Shown here piece after piece: positions 8,364 through 19,901 of a stretch of 64,000 nt of DNA. This DNA is from Nocardioides dongkuii (lineage in GTDB: Bacteria > Actinomycetota > Actinomycetes > Propionibacteriales > Nocardioidaceae). Every line of letters begins with the position of its first letter. Within the stretch, counting starts at the first letter, position 1. The stretch is from the NCBI RefSeq assembly GCF_014127485.1, contig NZ_CP059903.1:1798001-1862000 (forward strand). Reading direction: 5' to 3'. A model generated the notes under the pieces. The model did not search any database, was not told where the DNA came from, and worked only from the letters and a program-made list of their open reading frames with translations. A program made the translations under genes and the position numbers.

Positions 8364-9461
8364 GTGCCCGACCCCTCCGCCGACGCCGCCCGCGGACCGC
8401 TCGGCATCGTCTCGCTCCCGGACCGCCCGATCTCCCCGTGGTGGGCGCTCGGTCGCCGGATCCTCGCGGCGCTGGCGATCCTGGTCGGCACGGTGATGCT
8501 GGTCTACTTCGACCGGGGCGGCTACCGCGACGGCAACGACCCCACGAACACCATCAGCCTGATCGACGCGATCTACTACACGACCGTCACGCTGAGCACG
8601 ACCGGGTACGGCGACATCGCGCCCGTCACCGACGGCGCACGGCTCGTCAACGCCTTCGTCATCACCCCTGCCCGCATCGCCTTCCTGGTCCTGCTGATCG
8701 GGACCACCCTGGAGGTTCTCGCCTCCCAGGGGCGGGAGATGTTCCGCGTCGCCCGCTGGAGGAGAAAAATGGGACAGCACGTCGTCGTCGTCGGTTACGG
8801 CACGAAGGGGAGCAGCGCCGTGAAGACGCTGGTCACCAACGGCCTGGACCTGGAGAACGTGGTCGTCGTCGACCCGAAGGGGTCCGCGATGCAGGAGGCG
8901 CACGCGGACGGGCTGGCCGTCGTCACCGGCGACGCCACCCGCCGCGACGTGCTCCGGCGCGCCGGCGTCGAGACCGCCGAGCAGGTCATCATCACCACCG
9001 ACAGCGACGCCGCCAACGTGCTGGCGACGCTGACGGTGCGCCAGCTGAACCCCGACGCCTACATCGTCTCCTCGGTCCGGGAGCAGGAGAACGCGCCGCT
9101 GATGAAGCAGTCGGGGGCGAACTCGGTGATCACCTCCTCCGACGCCGTCGGCCGCCTGCTCGGCCTGTCCTCGCTGTCCCCGTCGCTGGGGTCGGTGATG
9201 GAAGACCTGCTCTCGTACGGCGCGGGCCTGGAGGTCGCCGAGCGCGACCTGCTGGTCTCCGAGGTCGGCAAGCAGCCGCAGACGCTGCCCGACCAGGTGA
9301 TCGCGGTCGTGCGCGACGAGAAGGTCTACCGGTACTTCGACCCGGTGGTCACGCTGCTGGCCCGCGGCGACCGGCTGGTTGTCGTCCGCCCCGCCAAGGA
9401 GCAGCCGTGGGCGCCGCGTCCCGGGACGCACGGCGAGGAGCTCGCCGGCGACCAGGAGTGA
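8364..9461 (+). CDS. Potassium channel protein with RCK (TrkA-N) domain
   Basis: 365 aa, GTG start at 8364 with TAGGTT 7 nt upstream. Two membrane helices (about residues 26-48 and 98-118) flank a pore loop with the filter TTVTLSTTGYGDIAP. An Rossmann-type RCK domain starts at ~residue 138 (HVVVVGYGTKGSSAV) with the acidic VVVVDPK at the end of beta-2, followed by a C-terminal RCK subdomain. Architecture equals MthK-type ligand-gated K+ channels. In-frame codon 136 is an ATG at 8769 right after an A-rich GGAGGAG, so the RCK domain may also be made separately. Confidence 0.9.
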   Translation: MPDPSADAARGPLGIVSLPDRPISPWWALGRRILAALAILVGTVMLVYFDRGGYRDGNDPTNTISLIDAIYYTTVTLSTTGYGDIAPVTDGARLVNAFVITPARIAFLVLLIGTTLEVLASQGREMFRVARWRRKMGQHVVVVGYGTKGSSAVKTLVTNGLDLENVVVVDPKGSAMQEAHADGLAVVTGDATRRDVLRRAGVETAEQVIITTDSDAANVLATLTVRQLNPDAYIVSSVREQENAPLMKQSGANSVITSSDAVGRLLGLSSLSPSLGSVMEDLLSYGAGLEVAERDLLVSEVGKQPQTLPDQVIAVVRDEKVYRYFDPVVTLLARGDRLVVVRPAKEQPWAPRPGTHGEELAGDQE

Positions 9462-9483
9462 TGCCCAGCGTGAGGCTCAGCGC

Positions 9484-9816
9484 TCAGGCGCCGCGGGGGA
9501 GTGCGTCGTCGACGGCGTCGGGGAGCAGGCGGACCAGGCCGGCGGCCTTGCGGAGCGCGCGGACCTGACGGCTGGTGCCGACCAGGCGGACCGAGGTGCC
9601 GGGCCGGGCGGTCAGGTCGCCCCAGGTGCGGGCCATGACGCCGAGCGCGGAGACGTCAACGAACTCGACGTCCGCGAGGTCGACCCGCAGGTCGGCGCAG
9701 GTCTCGCTGGCGGAGTTCAGGCCGCGGCGGAGGGTGAGCGCCCCGAAGACGTCGAGGTCCCCGCTCACGGTGAAGTGCGCGGTCGAGGCCTCGGGCTGCT
9801 GGTGGATCGTGATCAT
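9484..9816 (-). CDS. STAS-domain protein (anti-sigma factor antagonist-like)
   Basis: 110 aa from an ATG at 9816, chosen over the upstream in-frame 9888 because GAGAGG sits just ahead and the STAS fold begins at once (MITIHQQPEA). The single domain carries the helix-1 phosphosite loop as EFVDVSALGV, so the conserved Ser is kept. Such proteins bind anti-sigma kinases of the RsbW/SpoIIAB type and release a sigma factor. No partner kinase or sigma factor lies nearby, so the target is unknown. Confidence 0.75.
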   Translation of the reverse strand: MITIHQQPEASTAHFTVSGDLDVFGALTLRRGLNSASETCADLRVDLADVEFVDVSALGVMARTWGDLTARPGTSVRLVGTSRQVRALRKAAGLVRLLPDAVDDALPRGA

Positions 9817-9937
9817 GGGGGGCCTCTCACCGCGGGGGAACGGTGTGCTGGATCTACCGGGAACGGACTCGTCTTGGGCGGCGGTCACGACCTACTCCGA
9901 GCACGGTCAAGGCTACGCGCTGCGAAGCTCCGCCCTG

Positions 9938-9957
9938 TACACCCCGAGGGGGGTATG
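9938..9957. promoter_or_regulatory. G-rich quasi-palindrome, possible metal-sensor operator
   Basis: TACACCCCGAGGGGGGTATG, lying between the start of the STAS gene and the 3' end of the 74-aa gene. The CGAGGGGGGTATG part recurs at 10238-10250. TACCCC...GGGGTA-type imperfect palindromes are bound by CsoR-family repressors, but no CsoR or copper gene is in view; a coincidence of G-rich sequence is equally possible. Confidence 0.25.
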
Positions 9958-9961
9958 GACC

Positions 9962-10186
9962 TCACTCCCGCGGTCGGACGTGCGCGGCCGGGACCCAGCC
10001 GTGCTTGACCTCCCAGGTGCGGACGCCGCCACCGCCGGCCCAGATCACCAGGGCCTCCCAGGACGTCGTGCCGCGCCGCCACTCCAGCAGCACGCCGGGG
10101 GACTGCTCGTGCCACCGCCCGGTCACGCAGACCCAGACGTGCCGGGGCGAGGTGTGCCCCCTCGTCCCTGTCACCCGGTCCCGCAT
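9962..10186 (-). CDS. Tryptophan-rich 74-aa protein under a LexA box
   Basis: Starts at the ATG at 10186 (MRDRVTGTRGHTS), not at the longer in-frame 10345, which would read through the regulatory region. The protein has six Trp residues in 74 (HVWVCVTGRWHEQ, WRRGTTSWEALVIW, GVRTWEVKHGWVP), consistent with a small beta-rich domain. TATCGT lies 7 nt before the ATG, so the message is likely leaderless, and the -10 overlaps a LexA-type palindrome at 10198-10213. I do not recognise a characterised family; SOS control suggests a DNA-damage role, possibly linked to mutagenic repair. Confidence 0.65.
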   Translation of the reverse strand: MRDRVTGTRGHTSPRHVWVCVTGRWHEQSPGVLLEWRRGTTSWEALVIWAGGGGVRTWEVKHGWVPAAHVRPRE

Positions 10187-10197
10187 GCTGCGAACGA

Positions 10198-10213
10198 TAG
10201 AACATGTGTTCGA
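10198..10213. promoter_or_regulatory. LexA (SOS) box
   Basis: TAGAACATGTGTTCGA, one mismatch from the actinobacterial consensus TCGAAC-N4-GTTCGA. It overlaps the -10 (TATCGT on the minus strand) of the 74-aa gene, the ideal place for repression by LexA. Confidence 0.65.
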
Positions 10214-10265
10214 ACCTGAACGCAGGCGGCGGCATGCCGAGGGGGGTATGATCGGTCCCGGAGGA

Positions 10266-10337
10266 TGGGCCTCCGCCGTCAGACTCGGAGGCCCACGTCG
10301 AGCGTCCCGCCGCCGGACCAGGATCCGGCGCGGGACG
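10266..10337 (-). terminator. Two hairpins downstream of the BLUF gene
   Basis: Directly after the BLUF stop (minus strand) is a hairpin at 10303-10337 with arms CGTCCCGC/GCGGGACG extended by CCGGA/TCCGG. A second at 10266-10295 has 10-bp arms TGGGCCTCCG/CGGAGGCCCA and a 10-nt loop. Neither has a T-run, as is common for actinobacterial terminators. Confidence 0.55.
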
Positions 10338-10341
10338 TTCG

Positions 10342-10767
10342 TCATCCGCGGGCGGTGTTCTCCCGGAAGACCCGCAGCATCGTGTACGCCGGCTCCGCGC
10401 GGTCGCCGTACCCCGCGGAGAGCCGGGGGTCCTGCAGGAACTCGTGGAACCCGGGCAGGTCGCGCACGTCCTGGTCGTCGACCTCGCGGAACCCCATCGA
10501 CCAGTCGGGGAACGCGCGCTCCTCGATCGGCTCGCGCAGCGTCACCATCACGTTGCGGTGCCGGAGGTCCCGGGCGATGGCCCCGAACGTCGACTCGACG
10601 GTCTCGTCGGGTCCCTCCAGCGTCTGGATGATGTTGCCGCCGCTGTAGAGCAGCATCCCGGTGAGACCGAGCTCCTCGTTGCGCGCACGGAACTCCAGCA
10701 GCAGCCGGCGCAGCGTCTCGGCGTCCAGCTCCTGGGTCGCGGTGCTCAGGTAGGTCAGCGACAGCAC
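10342..10767 (-). CDS. BLUF-domain blue-light sensor
   Basis: 141 aa, a single BLUF domain with a short C-terminal tail. Photochemically important positions are present: Y6 (LTYLS), N30 (ARNEELGLTGMLLY), Q48 (IIQTLEG), and the W89-M91 pair in WSMGF. BLUF proteins bind FAD and signal through a Tyr-Gln-flavin hydrogen-bond switch. With no fused output domain, it must act through a partner protein; none is adjacent. It is transcribed alone and followed by strong hairpins. Confidence 0.85.
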   Translation of the reverse strand: MLSLTYLSTATQELDAETLRRLLLEFRARNEELGLTGMLLYSGGNIIQTLEGPDETVESTFGAIARDLRHRNVMVTLREPIEERAFPDWSMGFREVDDQDVRDLPGFHEFLQDPRLSAGYGDRAEPAYTMLRVFRENTARG

Positions 10768-10933
10768 GGGGCGCCTCCAGTCACCGTCGCGGTCACCCCG
10801 ACGCCGAGGTTTGAGCCGTGGCCCCCGCGGTCACTCTCTGCCTGCCGGCGGCCCCCGACGAGCAAGGGCGACTCTCGCGCAGGGCGTTCGAGACGAGGGG
10901 GCACGCCGGCCGACCACGTCCTCGCGGACACGC

Positions 10934-12619
10934 TCACGCGTCCACGACGATCGTGATGACGAGCGGGCTGCGGCGGAACTTCTTGTACGCCCACCGGCCC
11001 ACCTCGCGGGTGATCATCTGCTCGAGCTGGTGCGCCTCCCCGATGCCCTCGGCGGCCGCCCGGGCGCAGGTCTTCTCCACGACCGCGATCGCGGCCTGGA
11101 ACGCGTCGGGCTCGTGGACGAAGCCCCGGACCATGAAGTCGGGCTCCTCGGCCAGCTTGCCGGTGTCGGCCTCGACGAGGGCGAGCACGGTGACGACGCC
11201 CTCCTGGCCGAGGGTGCGCCGGTCCTTGAGCGAGGTCTCGGTGGCGCCGCCGACGGTCTGGGCGTCGACGTAGACGTTGCCCGCGGGGACCTTGCCGGTG
11301 ATCTTCGCCTGGCCCTTGACCAGGTCGACGACCACGCCGTCCTCGGCGATGACGACCCGCTCGGGGTCGATGCCGGTCCGGATCGCCAGGTCGGCGTTGG
11401 CCTGGAGGTGGCGCCACTCGCCGTGCACCGGCATCACGTTCTTCGGGCGGACGATGTTGTAGCAGTAGACGAGCTCGCCGGCGCTGGCGTGGCCCGAGAC
11501 GTGCACCTTGGCGTTGCCCTTGTGCACCACCTTCGCGCCCCAGCGGGTGAGCCCGTTGATCACCGAGGAGATCGCGTTCTCGTTGCCGGGGATGACCGAG
11601 CTGGCCATCAGCACGGTGTCGCCCTCGCCGACGCGGATCTTGTGCTCGCGGTTGGCCATCCGGGAGAGCGCCGCCATCGGCTCGCCCTGGGATCCGGTGC
11701 AGACGATCGCCACCTTCTTCGGCGACATCCGCTCCAGCTGCTCGAACGGGACGACGAGGCTCTCCGGGTACTTCAAGTAGCCCAGGTCGCGGGCCACGCC
11801 CATGTTGCGCACCATCGACCGGCCGACGAAGGCGACCTTGCGGCCGTGCGCCTCGGCGGTGTCGAGGACCTGCTGGATGCGGTGCACGTGGCTGGCGAAG
11901 CTGGACACGATGACGCGGCGGGGCGCCGTGCGGAAGACGGTCTCGATCGCCGGGGTGAGCTCGCGCTCGGACATCGTGAACCCGGGGACCTCGGCGTTGG
12001 TGGAGTCGGTCAGGAACAGGTCGACCCCCTCCTCGCCGAGGCGGGCGAAGCCGCGGAGGTCGGTGATCCGGTCGTCGAGGGGGAACTGGTCCATCTTGAA
12101 GTCGCCGGTGTGCAGGACCATGCCGGCGCTGGTGCGGATCGCCACGGCGAGCCCGTCGGGGATCGAGTGGTTGACCGCGAGGAACTCGAGGTCGAAGGGG
12201 CCGAACGTGACCCGGTCGCCCTCCTTGACCTGGTTCAGCGCTGGCCGGATCTGGTGCTCCTTGAGCTTGGCCTCGATCAGCGCCAGCGTCAGCCGGGAGC
12301 CGACGACGGGGATGTCGCGCCGCTCGCGCAGCAGGTACGGGACGGCGCCGATGTGGTCCTCGTGCCCGTGCGTCAGGACGACGGCGACGATGTCCTCGAG
12401 CCGGTCCCGGATCCAGGTGAAGTCGGGGAGGATGAGATCGATCCCCGGCTGGTGCTCCTCGGGGAACAGCACACCGCAGTCGACGATGAGCAGCTTGCCG
12501 CGGTGCTCGAAGACGGTCATGTTGCGACCGATCTCACCGAGCCCTCCGAGCCCGACGATGCGCAGGCCGTCGGCGGGGAGTTTCGGGGGACGCTGGAGTT
12601 CAGGATGCGGGTGGCTCAC
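10934..12619 (-). CDS. rnj: Ribonuclease J
   Basis: 561 aa metallo-beta-lactamase/beta-CASP nuclease with 5'-exo and endonuclease activity on RNA. Visible are the N-terminal GLGEIGRNM, metal motif HGHEDH (residues 84-89), HTGDFKMD, and the C-terminal HVSGHASAGEL and PVHGEWRHL motifs. GTG start at 12619; TAGCGT ends 6 nt upstream, indicating a leaderless message. Unlike many actinobacteria, no dapA is upstream; the neighbour is a P-type ATPase gene. Confidence 0.95.
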   Translation of the reverse strand: MSHPHPELQRPPKLPADGLRIVGLGGLGEIGRNMTVFEHRGKLLIVDCGVLFPEEHQPGIDLILPDFTWIRDRLEDIVAVVLTHGHEDHIGAVPYLLRERRDIPVVGSRLTLALIEAKLKEHQIRPALNQVKEGDRVTFGPFDLEFLAVNHSIPDGLAVAIRTSAGMVLHTGDFKMDQFPLDDRITDLRGFARLGEEGVDLFLTDSTNAEVPGFTMSERELTPAIETVFRTAPRRVIVSSFASHVHRIQQVLDTAEAHGRKVAFVGRSMVRNMGVARDLGYLKYPESLVVPFEQLERMSPKKVAIVCTGSQGEPMAALSRMANREHKIRVGEGDTVLMASSVIPGNENAISSVINGLTRWGAKVVHKGNAKVHVSGHASAGELVYCYNIVRPKNVMPVHGEWRHLQANADLAIRTGIDPERVVIAEDGVVVDLVKGQAKITGKVPAGNVYVDAQTVGGATETSLKDRRTLGQEGVVTVLALVEADTGKLAEEPDFMVRGFVHEPDAFQAAIAVVEKTCARAAAEGIGEAHQLEQMITREVGRWAYKKFRRSPLVITIVVDA

Positions 12620-12692
12620 GGCGTCACGCTAACGGAGTAGCCCCCGCGCCCGCGTGCCCGCATCCCCGTCGGGCGCCGAACGGGGGGATCAC

Positions 12693-15530
<2,838 letters not shown>

Positions 15531-15581
15531 GGGTCAGACCTCCAGGCGACGGCCGCACCACTCGACGCAGTCGTCTCCTCA

Positions 15582-15591
15582 ACGCTAGCGT
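15582..15591. promoter_or_regulatory. Palindromic -10 shared by xfp and the P-type ATPase
   Basis: ACGCTAGCGT gives TAGCGT on both strands. The plus copy ends 8 nt before the xfp ATG at 15600. The minus copy would give the ATPase a ~45-nt 5' UTR containing GGAGG. Confidence 0.45.
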
Positions 15592-15599
15592 CGAGGTGC

Positions 15600-18047
15600 A
15601 TGGGACGACGTCACGTCACGACCAGCACCATCACCGGACGACCCCTCGGCCGCGCGGAGCTCCGCCGGATCGACGCGTGGTGGCGGGCTGCGAACTACCT
15701 CTCCGTCGGGCAGATCTACCTGATGGACAACCCGCTGCTCCGGGAGCCGCTGCTCCCCGAGCACGTCAAGCCGCGGCTGCTCGGGCACTGGGGGACCACC
15801 CCGGGCCTGAACTTCGTCTACGCGCACCTCAACCGCGCGATCTGCGCCCGCGACCTGGAGATGATGTACATCATCGGGCCCGGGCACGGCGGTCCCGGGC
15901 TGGTCGCCTCGGCCTGGCTGGAGGGGACCTACAGCGAGGTCTACCCGGCCGTCGGCCAGGACGTCGCCGGGATGCGCCGGCTCTTCCAGCAGTTCTCGTT
16001 CCCGGGCGGGATCCCGAGCCACGTGGCCCCGGAGACGCCGGGCTCGATCCACGAGGGCGGAGAGCTGGGGTATTCGCTGTCCCACGCGTACGGCGCGGCG
16101 TTCGACAACCCCGAGCTCGTGGTCGCGGCCGTCGTCGGTGACGGCGAGGCCGAGACCGGGCCGCTGGCGACGAGCTGGCACTCCACGAAGTTCGTGGACC
16201 CGCGCCGCGACGGCGCCGTCCTCCCGATCCTGCACCTCAACGGCTACAAGATCGCCAACCCGACCGTCCTGGCGCGGATCAGCCCCGACGAGCTCACCTC
16301 GCTGCTGCGCGGATACGGGCACGCGCCGTACCTGGTCGAGGGCTCCGACCCGCGCGAGATGCACCAGGCCTTCGCGGCCACGCTCGACCACTGCCTCGAC
16401 GAGATCCGCGACATCCAGCACGAGGCGCGCACCGCCCGGCGGCAGCCGGTCGCACGGCGGCCGTGGCCGATGATCGTGCTGCGGTCCCCGAAGGGGTGGA
16501 CCGGGCCCGCGGAGGTCGACGGGCACCGGGTGGAGGGGTCCTGGCGCTCGCACCAGGTGCCGTTCGCCCGGGCGCGCGAGGACGACGCGCACCGCGCCGT
16601 GCTGGAGGGCTGGATGCGCAGCTACCGGCCCCAGGAGCTGTTCACCGACGACGGCGCCCCCGTCCCGGAGATCGCCGGCCTGCACCCGGCGGGGGAGCGG
16701 CGGATGAGCGCCACGCCGCACGCGAACGGGGGCGTGCTGCTGCGCGACCTGCGGATGCCCGACTTCCGCGAGCACGCGGTCGAGGTGGCCTTGCCCGGCA
16801 CCGGCGCGGTCGAGGCCACCCGGGTGCTGGGCGGGTTCCTGCGGGACGTGATGGCGGCCAACATGGACACCTTCCGGCTGTTCTCGCCGGACGAGAACAA
16901 CTCCAACCGGCTCCAGGACGTCCTGCAGGTGACCCCGCGCACCTGGAACGCCGAGACCCGGCCGGACGACGACCACCTGGCCGTCGACGGCCGGGTGATG
17001 GAGATCCTCTCCGAGCACACCTGCGAGGGCTGGCTCGAGGGCTACCTGCTGACCGGCAGGCACGGGCTCTTCTCCTGCTACGAGGCGTTCATCCACGTCG
17101 TGGACTCGATGTTCAACCAGCACGCGAAGTGGCTCAAGGTCACCAACGACATCGGGTGGCGCCGCCCGATCGCGTCGCTGAACTACCTGCTCACCTCGCA
17201 CGTGTGGCGCCAGGACCACAACGGCTTCTCCCACCAGGACCCCGGGTTCGTGGACCACGTGGTCAACAAGACCGCGGACGTCATCCGCGTCTACTTCCCG
17301 CCGGACGCCAACACGCTGCTCTCGGTGGCCGACCACTGCCTGCGCAGCCGGCAGTACGTCAACGTGATCGTCGCGGGCAAGCAGCCGGCGCTGCAGTACC
17401 TCACGATGGACGAGGCGATCGTGCACTGCACCAAGGGCATCGGCATCTGGGACTGGGCCGGCACCCGCCCCGACGAGGAGCCGGACGTCGTGCTCGGGTG
17501 CGCGGGCGACGTACCGACGATGGAGGCGTTGGCGGCCGCCGAGCTGCTGCGGGGCTACTTCCCCGACCTGGCGATCAGGTTCGTCAACGTGGTGGACCTG
17601 ATGCGCCTCCAGGACGAGCGCGAGCACCCGCACGGGCTCTCCGAGCACGACTTCGACTCGCTGTTCACCCGGGACAAGCCGGTGATCTTCGCCTACCACG
17701 GCTACCCGACGCTGATCCACCGGCTGACCTACCGGCGGCGCAACCACGCCAACTTCCACGTGCGCGGCTACAAGGAGGAGGGCACCACGACCACGCCGTT
17801 CGACATGACGGTGCTCAACCAGGTCGACCGGTTCAACCTGGCGATGGACGTGATCGACCGGGTGCCGCGGCTGCGGACCGTCGGGGGACCGGTGCGCGAC
17901 CTGCTGAAGAACAAGCTGATCGAGCACCGGATCTACATCCGGACCCACGGCGAGGACCTGCCGGAGATCCGGCACTGGCAGTGGCAGCCGGGGGACGGAC
18001 CCACGGTCCTCACCCCGGACGCCGCCCAGAACGCCCCGGAGGGCTGA
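15600..18047 (+). CDS. xfp: Phosphoketolase (xylulose-5-phosphate/fructose-6-phosphate)
   Basis: 815 aa from the ATG at 15600; an earlier in-frame ATG at 15522 is rejected because it overlaps the divergent gene's 5' region and precedes the conserved start. ThDP enzyme splitting xylulose-5-P or fructose-6-P with phosphate to acetyl-P. Seen: [14 protein letters not shown] near the N-terminus, the [11 protein letters not shown] and GPGHGGPG motifs, the ThDP motif [15 protein letters not shown], and [14 protein letters not shown] near the C-terminus. Followed after 4 nt by ackA, forming a phosphoketolase shunt. Confidence 0.93.
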   Translation: MGRRHVTTSTITGRPLGRAELRRIDAWWRAANYLSVGQIYLMDNPLLREPLLPEHVKPRLLGHWGTTPGLNFVYAHLNRAICARDLEMMYIIGPGHGGPGLVASAWLEGTYSEVYPAVGQDVAGMRRLFQQFSFPGGIPSHVAPETPGSIHEGGELGYSLSHAYGAAFDNPELVVAAVVGDGEAETGPLATSWHSTKFVDPRRDGAVLPILHLNGYKIANPTVLARISPDELTSLLRGYGHAPYLVEGSDPREMHQAFAATLDHCLDEIRDIQHEARTARRQPVARRPWPMIVLRSPKGWTGPAEVDGHRVEGSWRSHQVPFARAREDDAHRAVLEGWMRSYRPQELFTDDGAPVPEIAGLHPAGERRMSATPHANGGVLLRDLRMPDFREHAVEVALPGTGAVEATRVLGGFLRDVMAANMDTFRLFSPDENNSNRLQDVLQVTPRTWNAETRPDDDHLAVDGRVMEILSEHTCEGWLEGYLLTGRHGLFSCYEAFIHVVDSMFNQHAKWLKVTNDIGWRRPIASLNYLLTSHVWRQDHNGFSHQDPGFVDHVVNKTADVIRVYFPPDANTLLSVADHCLRSRQYVNVIVAGKQPALQYLTMDEAIVHCTKGIGIWDWAGTRPDEEPDVVLGCAGDVPTMEALAAAELLRGYFPDLAIRFVNVVDLMRLQDEREHPHGLSEHDFDSLFTRDKPVIFAYHGYPTLIHRLTYRRRNHANFHVRGYKEEGTTTTPFDMTVLNQVDRFNLAMDVIDRVPRLRTVGGPVRDLLKNKLIEHRIYIRTHGEDLPEIRHWQWQPGDGPTVLTPDAAQNAPEG

Positions 18048-18051
18048 GCCG

Positions 18052-19146
18052 GTGCGGGTCCTGGTCGTCAACGCCGGGTCGAGCAGCCTGAAGCTCTCCG
18101 TGCGCGACGGGGACGACGAGGTCGCGGCCACGACGGTGGAGCGCTGGGAGGGCGACGGGCACGACGCCCCGATCAAGGAGTTCGTCGCGCAGGGCCCGGC
18201 CCCCGACGCGGTCGGGCACCGCGTCGTGCACGGCGGCCCGCGGTTCGCCGAGCCGGCGCTGGTGGACGACGGCGTGCTCGACTACCTCGACTCGATCGCG
18301 AACCTCGCGCCCCTGCACAACCCGCGCGCGACGGCCGCGATCCGGGAGACCGGCAAGCTGCTGCCCGGCACGCCGGCCGTCGTCTGCTTCGACACGACGT
18401 TCCACGCCACGCTCCCGGCGTCCGCGAGCACCTACGCGCTGCCCAAGGAGTGGAACGAGCGCTGGCAGCTGCGGCGCTACGGGTTCCACGGCCTCAGCCA
18501 CGCCCACGCCGTACGCCGGGCCGCGCAGCTGGTCGGCCGCAACCTCGAGGAGCTGCGCGTCGTCTCCTGCCACCTGGGCGCCGGCGCGTCGCTCGCCGCG
18601 GTCCGGCACGGCCGGTCGGTCGACACCACCATGGGCTTCACCCCGCTGGCCGGCCTGGTGATGGCCACGCGGTCCGGCTCGGTGGACCCGGGGATGGTGC
18701 TCTGGCTCCTCCAGCACGGCGACCTGACCGCCGAGCGGCTGCGCGACGTCCTCGAGCACCACTCGGGGATGAAGGGCCTCTCCGGGACCAGCGGCGACCT
18801 CCGCGACGTCCTCGCCGCGCGGGCGGCGGGCGACCCGGATGCGGCCCTGGCCTACGACGTCTTCGTCCACCACCTGTGCCGCGAGATCGGCGCCATGACC
18901 GCCAGCGCGCAGGGCCTGGACCTGCTGGTGGTCACCGGCGGGATCGGCGAGCACTCGGCCGACGTACGCCGCGACATGGCGGCGGGCCTGGCCTACCTCG
19001 GCGTCGGGATAGATCTGTCTGCGAACGAGTCCGTGCACGGCGAGGCGGACATCAGCGCGCCCGCGGCGGATGTGCGCACGGTGGTCGTGGCGGCCGACGA
19101 GGAGGGGGAGATCGCCCGGGAGACGGTGCGGCTGGTCACCCGGTGA
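18052..19146 (+). CDS. ackA: Acetate kinase
   Basis: 364 aa, GTG start at 18052 four nt after xfp. Converts acetyl-P plus ADP to acetate plus ATP. Motifs: NAGSSSLKL at the N-terminus, GHRVVHGG, FDTTFH, RYGFHGLSH, CHLGAGASLAAV, GFTPLAGLVMATRSGSVDPG and TGGIGEHS. It is roughly 30-40 residues shorter than the usual ~400 aa, with the loss in the N-terminal domain, but every active-site motif is kept. The pairing gives substrate-level ATP from sugar phosphates. Confidence 0.93.
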   Translation: MRVLVVNAGSSSLKLSVRDGDDEVAATTVERWEGDGHDAPIKEFVAQGPAPDAVGHRVVHGGPRFAEPALVDDGVLDYLDSIANLAPLHNPRATAAIRETGKLLPGTPAVVCFDTTFHATLPASASTYALPKEWNERWQLRRYGFHGLSHAHAVRRAAQLVGRNLEELRVVSCHLGAGASLAAVRHGRSVDTTMGFTPLAGLVMATRSGSVDPGMVLWLLQHGDLTAERLRDVLEHHSGMKGLSGTSGDLRDVLAARAAGDPDAALAYDVFVHHLCREIGAMTASAQGLDLLVVTGGIGEHSADVRRDMAAGLAYLGVGIDLSANESVHGEADISAPAADVRTVVVAADEEGEIARETVRLVTR

Positions 19147-19185
19147 GATGGCCCGGACGCGGTTTCCTCTCCCGGCCCCGGTGGC

Positions 19186-19380
19186 TCAGCGGTGACTGTC
19201 GCCGGAGCTGTGCGTACCGGCTCGGCTCGCCATCTCCCGGAAGCAGGCGTACTCGTCGACGCACACCCTCCGGAGGGAGCCTCCTCGTGAGTGCGCCGCC
19301 CGCATCCGGACATCGCTTCGACCGCAGAGCTCGCACACCTCACGGTCGGCATGATCTGAGGCGCTGTCCCCCCAGACCAT
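19186..19380 (-). CDS. Small cysteine-rich protein, function unknown
   Basis: 64 aa with VCELCGR near residue 16 and VCVDEYAC near residue 40, a C-x2-C ... C-x5-C pattern that could bind zinc. The ATG at 19380 has TACGGT ending exactly 6 nt upstream, the same leaderless architecture as aidB, which supports a real gene. It fills the gap between ackA and the tRNA terminator. No family recognised. Confidence 0.55.
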   Translation of the reverse strand: MVWGDSASDHADREVCELCGRSDVRMRAAHSRGGSLRRVCVDEYACFREMASRAGTHSSGDSHR

Positions 19381-19462
19381 GCGAGGACCGTAGCCATCCG
19401 CGCCCCCGGTCGCACCGGAGCACTAGTCCACTCGTGCTCACCTGGTGGACACGGGGCCGGAC

Positions 19463-19502
19463 GCAAAAAAGCTCCTGATCTGCGTTTCCGCAGGTCAGGA
19501 GC
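19463..19502 (-). terminator. Intrinsic terminator of the tRNA-Gly-Cys-Val operon
   Basis: Minus strand: 14-bp stem (19489-19502 with 19471-19484, one G-T pair), GAAA loop, then six T. A textbook Rho-independent terminator 10 nt after the tRNA-Val(GAC) CCA. Confidence 0.9.
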
Positions 19503-19512
19503 CGGTGAATGC

Positions 19513-19587
19513 TGGTGGGCGATACTGGGTTTGAACCAGTGACCTCTTCCGTGTCAAGGAAGCGCGCTACCACTGCGCCAATCGCCC
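19513..19587 (-). tRNA. tRNA-Val(GAC)
   Basis: Reads GGGCGATTGGCGCAGTGGTA on the minus strand, anticodon loop TTGACAC (anticodon GAC), T-arm GGTTCAAACCC, acceptor ATCGCCC with discriminator A and encoded CCA. Last of three tRNAs in a minus-strand operon. Confidence 0.95.
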
Positions 19588-19588
19588 G

Positions 19589-19659
19589 AGGTGGAGACGG
19601 GATTTGAACCCGTGTACACGGATTTGCAGTCCGTTGCCTCGCCTCTCGGCCACTCCACC
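19589..19659 (-). tRNA. tRNA-Cys(GCA)
   Basis: 71 nt; GGTGGAG/CTCCACC acceptor, anticodon loop CTGCAAA with GCA, T-arm GGGTTCAAATCCC, discriminator T, CCA not encoded. Confidence 0.95.
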
Positions 19660-19691
19660 AAGGAGGTCTAACCAAGAGAGAGACCTCTCCG

Positions 19692-19764
19692 AGCGGACAA
19701 CGAGACTCGAACTCGCGACCTCAACCTTGGCAAGGTTGCGCTCTACCAACTGAGCTATGTCCGC
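19692..19764 (-). tRNA. tRNA-Gly(GCC)
   Basis: 73 nt; GCGGACA/TGTCCGC acceptor, D-arm AGCTCAGTTGGTAGAGC, anticodon loop TTGCCAA with GCC, T-arm GAGTTCGAGTCTC. First gene of the operon. Confidence 0.95.
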
Positions 19765-19798
19765 CTGACTCCGAGCCGAGGCCCTGAGTGCGTGAGGA

Positions 19799-19827
19799 AC
19801 AGTAGCCCACCCCCAGGGGCACCACAA
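19799..19827 (-). promoter_or_regulatory. Promoter of the tRNA operon
   Basis: Minus strand: -35 TTGTGG (19827-19822), 17-bp spacer, -10 TACTGT (19804-19799), about 35 nt before tRNA-Gly. Confidence 0.6.
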
Positions 19828-19901
19828 ATCCGACCCCCCGGTGCGTCGCCGAGGGCCCGCGGCGCCGGGAAACTTCGGCATGCGGCTCCTAGAGTGGCGA
19901 C

